DNA of 64,000 bases, from NCBI GenBank assembly GCA_002362105.1, contig DETD01000019.1, positions 262,725 to 326,724 of the forward strand, read 5' to 3'. The DNA comes from Bacteroidales bacterium UBA3297 (GTDB lineage: Bacteria > Bacteroidota > Bacteroidia > Bacteroidales > Paludibacteraceae). Each line of letters opens with the position of its first letter. Position 1 is the stretch's first letter. Positions 63,647 to 64,000 of the stretch are shown here, piece after piece. Below the pieces are notes generated by a model. It was not told where the DNA came from. It made no database searches and saw nothing but the letters and a program-made list of their open reading frames with translations. Both the position numbers and the translations under genes were made by a program.

Positions 63647-63707
63647 TAATTATCGTAATGCATGTTACGGTAACCGTGGTTACGATATTATAGATTTTAT
63701 AGCGCGT

Positions 63708-64000
63708 ATGAAGTTTTACAACAGAGAAAAGGAATTGGAGACGCTTAGGAAAATCCAGCGTTTGTCTTGTTCGGAAAGCCAGATGACGGTTGTTACGGGC
63801 AGAAGGCGAATTGGCAAAACCCAATTGCTGCTTAAGGCTTGCGAAGGGCAGGTTACACTCTATTTCTTTGTCTCAAGGAAGTCGGAAACGTTGCTCTGTA
63901 AGGACTTTACCGAAGAGGTGCGGGAGAAACTGAAAATGCCTGTGGGTGAGTTCAATTCGTTCGGTAAATTGTTCGAGGCTCTGTTGTTGCTATCGGAAAA
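63708..64000 (+). CDS. Archaeal-type AAA ATPase (ATPase_2 family), truncated by window edge
   Basis: The first 97 or so residues of a P-loop ATPase: MKFYNREKELETLRKIQ start typical of the family, Walker A variant VVTGRRRIGKTQLLLKA at about 29-45, then YFFVSRKSETLLCKDF. These proteins (PF01637, often with a DUF234 C-terminal nuclease-like domain) are frequent accessory genes in Bacteroidota with poorly known function. The gene continues beyond the window. Confidence 0.85.
   Translation, partial: MKFYNREKELETLRKIQRLSCSESQMTVVTGRRRIGKTQLLLKACEGQVTLYFFVSRKSETLLCKDFTEEVREKLKMPVGEFNSFGKLFEALLLLSE

Overview
The window comes from a member of the Bacteroidota, most likely order Bacteroidales. The evidence is the Bacteroidota promoter signature (-7 element TAnnTTTG, often with TTG or TTTG 19-20 bases upstream), SusC-like TonB receptors, BspA-type leucine-rich repeat surface proteins, a probable type IX secretion tail, and a mraZ-to-ftsZ division cluster that runs on into yqeY. 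I cannot name the genus.

Layout. 1-2.1 kb: a secreted BspA-like protein and an ADP-ribosylglycohydrolase. 2.1-5.0 kb: a low-GC, decayed stretch with a tandem duplication of a secreted protein of unknown function, an AraC-family tail fragment and a frameshifted Rpn-type nuclease. 5.0-22.3 kb (minus strand): the complete dcw cluster mraZ-rsmH-ftsL-ftsI-murE-mraY-murD-ftsW-murG-murC-ftsQ-ftsA-ftsZ, then a second, divergent ftsZ paralogue and yqeY. It supplies the cytoplasmic and lipid-linked steps of peptidoglycan synthesis and the division machine. 22.6-36.0 kb (plus strand): four tandem SusC-like TonB-dependent receptors with no SusD partner, each with an unusual cysteine-rich N-terminal module ahead of a delayed signal peptide. 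36.2-55.4 kb: housekeeping genes: an rRNA methyltransferase, a nucleotidyltransferase-fold protein, tadA-coaD-thiL-purN, acpP-fabF-rnc, an acyl-CoA ligase, prfB with its programmed frameshift, a 2-hydroxyacid dehydrogenase, a CotH-family protein, initiator tRNA, dxr-rseP-folA and a lipoprotein carbonic anhydrase. 55.5-64 kb: an accessory region with a 16-repeat LRR protein, an AlbA/Schlafen-type regulator, a HipBA toxin-antitoxin pair, a small secreted protein, the start of an archaeal-type ATPase, and three arrays of a palindromic repeat.

Most notable observations: (1) periodic 63-68 bp arrays built from two hairpin modules in which one stem occurs in two versions differing by paired, compensatory changes, with arrays on both sides of hipBA; (2) a helically phased TGRCGAAG repeat upstream of the AlbA-type regulator that recurs three times inside the same gene, in the linker before its winged helix; (3) the shared C-x5-C-x3-C-x2-C module on the four receptors and their mosaic relationships; (4) tandem ftsZ genes in the dcw operon; (5) MraZ-type boxes facing both ways in the mraZ/receptor intergenic region; (6) a strong hairpin inside the first codons of the RNase III gene.
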